Shown here: positions 6,596-9,160 of the stretch, piece by piece
Position numbering within the stretch: position 1 is the first letter of the stretch
How the letters are laid out: every line of letters begins with the position of its first letter
DNA from: Rickettsiales bacterium
GTDB lineage: Bacteria; Pseudomonadota; Alphaproteobacteria; Rickettsiales; UBA1997
Reading direction: 5' to 3'
Length of the DNA: 9,160 nucleotides
Assembly (NCBI GenBank): GCA_023262945.1
Contig: JALQXY010000110.1
Location: 1-9,160 of the forward strand
Notes under the pieces: generated by a model
Databases searched by the model: none
Told to the model about the DNA's origin: nothing
Seen by the model: the letters and a program-made list of their open reading frames with translations, nothing else
Made by a program: the position numbers and the translations under genes

Positions 6596-8150
6596 TTAGT
6601 TTTGGTCAATATTAATTTTGGCTAAATTTTCTAGGATCCTTTTATTTAATATTTTTTCTTCTTCTAATTGATTGATAAATTCTTGTTTTAGATTTGTGAA
6701 TTTTTCAACAAAATCAAAATCATCTTCAACTTCTTCCAAGCCAACATATCTTCCCGGAGTTAAAACATAATCAAGCTTCGCTACTTCTTCTTTTGTAACA
6801 GATTTGCAGAATCCGGCAATATCTTGGTAAGAATCATCTTCTTTTTGCCAATTATGGTAAATATCGGTGATTTTTTTGATATCATCGTTGTCAAGTTCCT
6901 TAGTACGTCTATTTATCAAATGGCCTAAATTTCTGGCATCGATAAATAATATTTCATTATTTCTTCTTTTTTTGCCTCGTCTCATAAACCAAAGACAAGC
7001 TGGGATTTGGGTATTTAAAAATAGCTTTGCTGGTAAATTAACCACGCATTCCATTAAATCGGCATCGATTAAGTTTTTTCTAATCTCTCCTTCATTTGAT
7101 GATTTAGAAGTGAGAGACCCTTTGGCTAGAACAAAACCAGCCAATCCATCAACTGGCTTTAGATGATAAAGAAAATGTTGAATCCATGCATAATTGGCAT
7201 TTCCTGCTGGAGGTGTGCCAAATTGCCATCTGCCGTCATTTTTAAGTAGTTCACCGCTCCAGTCAGAAACATTAAAAGGTGGGTTAGCAATTATATAATC
7301 TGCTTTCAGATCCTTGTGAGCATCATTTAAAAAAGAGCCTTCATTATTCCATTTTACTTGGCTTGAATCTATACCTCTAATTGCCAAATTCATTTTAGCC
7401 AAGCGCCAAGTTGTTTGATTGCTTTCTTGACCATAAATTGCTTTCTTGACCATAAATTGAAATATCATTTATTTTTCCTTGATGTTCTTCAACAAATTTT
7501 TCTGATTGCACAAACATACCACCGCTTCCACAGCATGGATCAAAAACTCTTCCTTTATAAGGCTTTAGCATTTCAACAAGAAGCTGCACAACTGATCTTG
7601 GAGTATAGAATTGACCACCTTTTTTTCCTTCAGCCAAAGCAAATTCACCTAAAAAATATTCAAAAACATGCCCCAAAATATCTGCACTTCTTGCTTTTGT
7701 GTCAGCAATTATAACATTGTTGATTAGGTTAATTAACTCGCCCAAAGAAGTGGGATCAATATTTCCTCTGGCATAAACTTTTGGTAATACCCCCTTTAGT
7801 GATAAATTTTCTTTCTCGATTTGCTCCATGGCATTATCAATATCCTTGCCAATTTCAGGATTTGTTGCTTTTGATACTAAAAAAGACCATCTTGAATTTT
7901 GCGGAACAAAGAAAACATTTTCAGCTTTATATTCATCTTTATCTTCTAGATCAGCACCAGCATAATCACCGACTCCCGCTTCTAATTTTTTATGCAATTC
8001 TTCAAAAGAATCAGAAATATATTTTAGAAATATTAAACCAAGAACAATGTGCTTATATTCGGCAGCATCAATATTTTTGCGAAGCTTATCAGCTGCTAAC
8101 CATAATTGTTTTTCTATTGAAGTAGACTTATTGTTTTCTTTTTTTTCCAT
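6596..8150 (-). pseudogene. hsdM: Type I methyltransferase subunit HsdM, frameshifted by a 19-bp tandem duplication
   Basis: HsdM is the N6-adenine methyltransferase of the complex. The first frame (ATG at 8150) gives the N-terminal helical domain, GGQFYTPR (178-185) and AdoMet motif I FDPCCGSGGMF (203-213), reaches SIYGQESN (231-238), then goes out of frame and stops at 7395 after 251 codons. The second frame picks up at the same IYGQESN and continues TTWRLAKMNLAIRGID, with catalytic motif IV NPPF (codons at about 7285-7274), through to a TAA at 6596. The join lies in two tandem copies of a 19-bp unit (7418-7459). Deleting one copy gives a continuous 511-aa protein, normal for HsdM, reading IYGQESNQTTWRLAK. 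As it stands, motif I and motif IV are on separate products. An ATG at 7468 could start the second part alone (290 aa), but that piece lacks the AdoMet site. The ATG is one base after the HTH gene's stop. An assembly error, or functional split pieces, remain possible. Confidence 0.95.
7418..7459. repeat. 19-bp tandem repeat (2.2 copies) that breaks hsdM
   Basis: The unit ATTGCTTTCTTGACCATAA occurs at 7418-7436 and 7437-7455 without mismatch, followed by a further ATTG (7456-7459). With a single unit the gene would read ATTG, 15 bases, ATTG, so a four-base repeat flanks the duplicated piece. This is the usual setting for replication slippage. One extra unit shifts the frame by one base, and its loss restores hsdM. 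Confidence 0.93.
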
Positions 8151-8151
8151 A

Positions 8152-8340
8152 TTATTTGTCTTTAGTTTTACTTTCTTTCTCTATCCAGGCATCAATTTCT
8201 TTTTTGCTAAATCGCCAAGCATTGCCGATTTGAAAACCTGGTATCTTCTTTTCTGACGCAAAGCGATAGGCAGATTTTTCTGCAATTTTTAAATAGTTAG
8301 CCAATTCCTTAATTGTCATTATATCGTCTTTTTTTGCCAT
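8152..8340 (-). CDS. Excisionase/AlpA-like helix-turn-helix DNA-binding protein
   Basis: A 62-aa protein of the MerR-like 'excisionase family' HTH type. MTIKELANYLKIAEKSAYRFASEKKIPGFQIGNAWRFSKKEIDAWI (8-53) shows the family order: an ELA-x-YL helix, a recognition helix with A-Y-R, then the wing I-P-x-x-x-I-G-x-x-W-R-F, ending in the D-A-W-I helix. The charged tail KESKTKDK follows. Such proteins bind DNA as excision factors or small transcription regulators. No integrase or attachment site is seen here, so a regulator of the hsd operon is the likelier role. The ATG at 8340 is preceded in frame by a TAA seven codons upstream. A second ATG at 8319 (residue 8) is a possible start, and neither has a Shine-Dalgarno site. 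Its stop is one base before the hsdM ATG. Confidence 0.9.
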   Translation of the reverse strand: MAKKDDIMTIKELANYLKIAEKSAYRFASEKKIPGFQIGNAWRFSKKEIDAWIEKESKTKDK

Positions 8341-8380
8341 GAATGAGACAGTGCCTTGTTAGTTTGATTTAAAAAGTAAT

Positions 8381-8409
8381 AGAATAAGAAAGAATTAGAT
8401 AGAAAACAA
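8381..8409 (-). promoter_or_regulatory. Possible promoter of the hsd operon
   Basis: In the 97-bp spacer upstream of the HTH gene, the minus strand reads TTGTTT (8409-8404), a 17-base spacer, then TATTCT (8386-8381), about 40 bases before the ATG. The match to sigma-70 consensus is 3/6 and 4/6 with ideal spacing. It is the best pair I could find before the first gene of the operon. AT-rich background makes chance matches common. Confidence 0.3.
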
Positions 8410-8430
8410 GATAAAATGAAAATCTGTTTT
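8403..8430 (-). terminator. Weak hairpin after the DUF2779 gene, possible terminator
   Basis: Just past the TAG at 8440-8438, AAAACAGAT and ATCTTGTTTT on the minus strand can pair with one bulged base around a nine-base AT-rich loop. The stem is nearly all A-T and is followed only by TTTTCT, not a clean U-run, so termination would be weak. It overlaps the proposed -35 element, and the two calls compete. Confidence 0.2.
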
Positions 8431-8437
8431 TTGTTCT

Positions 8438-9160
8438 CTATTTTTTAACAAAATTCACTAGCTCTTCAAGCAGCTTTACCATGGCGTAAGTATCCAATTT
8501 ACAATATTTAAGCAGGTTTTGGATCAAGTTATTATCAAGGCTTGTTTTGCCTTTGATAAAATCAGCATAAATATCCATGGCATCGCCGCCACTTTTAATT
8601 TTTAGATCTTGATAATTTAATACCAATTCCCACCTAAAAAACATATATAAAAACTAAACAATCTGACTTTATCTTTTTGGCTAAAAATTGCAAAAAGCCT
8701 TAAGACCTATAGGTATAGGACTTGCATTTTTTACAATTTTTATCTTAAAAAATATTTTGTCATATTGTTTATTTTTAGATGGGAATTGGTATAAGTTGGT
8801 AAATGCAGGGAGGACTTTTTTGATTGAGTTAGAACTTTGTTGTTTTGGGCTATATATCCATTTTTTTTGGAAAGGGATCATTAAATCAATTATTCGATCA
8901 TTTAGTCTTAATAATTGATCAGCGTATTTTGGAAAATCCTCAGCTAATTCTTTATTTCGAAGTTTTTCAAATGTTTGATTATAAACGATGATTGAACCAT
9001 CATTTTGGCAATATTTGATTAAATTTTGAATAAAATCTTCCCTAGGATCTTTTCTGGGATCGCTATTATTTTGGTGTAAAAATTCAAAATGCTTGAGATC
9101 ACCATTTTCCGTTTCCTGAATATGAAGTGAAAATTGAAAAGGGATTTGCTGATAGGGTCT
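8438..9160 (-). pseudogene. DUF2779-family nuclease-like protein, C-terminal part, interrupted by a palindromic insertion
   Basis: The gene enters from the right edge, so its N-terminal portion is not visible. Reading from 9160, the frame gives RPYQQIPFQFSLHIQE, a DPR motif, GSIIVYNQTFEKLRN, a SSNSIKKVLPAFTNL segment, then runs into inserted DNA with in-frame stops (first at 8683-8681). After the insertion the same frame resumes with NYQDLKIKSGGDAMDIYADF and ends LLKYCKLDTYAMVKLLEEL. This order (F-S-L-H, D-P-R, V-Y-N-x-x-F-E-K, S-x-S-I-K-x-V-L-P, L-K-Y-C-x-x-D-T-x-A-M-V) is the DUF2779 signature. The V-Y-N-x-x-F and Y-x-x-x-D parts resemble motifs II and III of DEDD 3'-5' exonucleases, so a DnaQ-like nuclease is inferred. 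Removing the insertion and one TTA copy restores FTNLNYQDL with no frame change (182 visible residues). The gene was therefore intact before a probably recent insertion. A truncated product ending inside the element is possible. Confidence 0.88.
8621..8791. mobile_element. MITE-like palindromic element (~171 bp) inserted in the DUF2779 gene
   Basis: The ends are inverted repeats: TACCAATTCCCACCTAAAAA at 8621-8640 and its near-complement ending GGGAATTGGTA at 8791, with one mismatch in the outer 20 bases. Similarity continues inward in an interrupted form: TAAACAATCTGAC on the left answers TAAACAATATGAC on the right, and AAAAATTGCAAAAA answers AAAAATTGTAAAAA. A CCTATAGGTATAGG palindrome marks the middle, so the whole element can fold as one long imperfect hairpin. 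The left arm has about 14 extra bases (ACATATATAAAAAC). TAA at 8618-8620 and 8792-8794 is the likely target duplication; a TA duplication with shifted ends is equally compatible. It holds no transposase gene, so it is non-autonomous. Net insert is 174 bp, a multiple of three, but it carries three in-frame stops. Confidence 0.85.

Noticed and set aside
7395..7468. Overlapping reading frames in hsdM as a programmed frameshift
   Set aside because: No slippery heptamer is seen, and the junction is exactly a 19-bp tandem duplication that explains the shift on its own.
8618..8794. Palindromic element read as an IS630-type MITE with symmetric TA duplication (element starting CC)
   Set aside because: Removing it with one TA under those borders gives an in-frame stop (TTA TAT TAA), whereas the TTA/TAA border restores the DUF2779 frame. 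The family of the parent element is left open.
8688..8918. Plus-strand 76-codon frame with a hydrophobic Phe/Leu-rich product
   Set aside because: It spans the palindromic insertion and the antisense of the DUF2779 gene; its hydrophobicity comes from A/T-rich inverted-repeat DNA rather than a real membrane protein.
1..9160. Reassigned genetic code with TGA as Trp or Gly
   Set aside because: Tryptophans at conserved positions are TGG and no in-frame TGA occurs in the real genes. TGA is also not used as a stop here, but with so few genes that says little.
1..9160. CRISPR array, tRNA or rRNA genes, integrase or attachment sites
   Set aside because: No regularly spaced repeats, cloverleaf-forming segments, rRNA-like sequence or recombinase coding sequence were seen on either strand.

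Overview
The window is a strongly AT-rich bacterial segment. It carries one type I restriction-modification (hsd) operon, read right to left on the minus strand, behind the remains of another minus-strand gene. Every supported gene is on the minus strand and no gene-free stretch exceeds 100 bases. All readable genes make sense in the standard code: tryptophans are TGG, and every visible stop is TAA or TAG. The low GC, tightly packed genes, weak Shine-Dalgarno sites and a DUF2779-type protein next to a RhuM-Fic protein would fit a Patescibacteria/CPR-like or other AT-rich bacterium. That placement is inference and low confidence.

Layout in transcription order (right to left). At 9160-8438 is the C-terminal part of a DUF2779-family nuclease-like gene, broken by a ~171-bp palindromic, MITE-like insertion (8621-8791) flanked by TAA repeats. 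A 97-bp spacer with a possible promoter follows. The hsd operon then runs: an excisionase/AlpA-like HTH protein (8340-8152); hsdM (8150-6596), frameshifted by a 19-bp tandem duplication at 7418-7459; a RhuM-Fic/Doc fusion (6590-5598); a 77-aa small protein (5585-5352); hsdS (5349-4105); a DUF3800 protein (4102-3398); an uncharacterised 160-aa protein starting at an overlapping GTG (3398-2916); and hsdR (from 2819), which runs off the left edge after 939 codons. From the HTH gene to the 160-aa gene, spacings are -1 to 12 bases, so they are probably one transcript. hsdR follows a 96-bp gap and may have its own promoter.

How it should work: HsdS chooses the DNA target, HsdM methylates it, and HsdR translocates and cuts unmethylated DNA. 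HsdS and the visible part of HsdR look intact. HsdM is broken by exactly one extra copy of a 19-bp unit, and removing that copy restores a full-length 511-aa protein. The locus is therefore either switched off in a potentially reversible way or affected by an assembly error. Type I nucleases need HsdM for assembly, so loss of HsdM should be tolerated.

The most interesting parts are the four non-hsd genes built into the operon: RhuM-Fic, the 77-aa protein, DUF3800 and the 160-aa protein. They include one probable toxin-type enzyme (Fic/Doc), one possible RNase H-like protein (DUF3800) and one possible small nuclease. This resembles the way an anticodon nuclease is embedded in the E. coli prr type I locus, but the system proposed here is a hypothesis.
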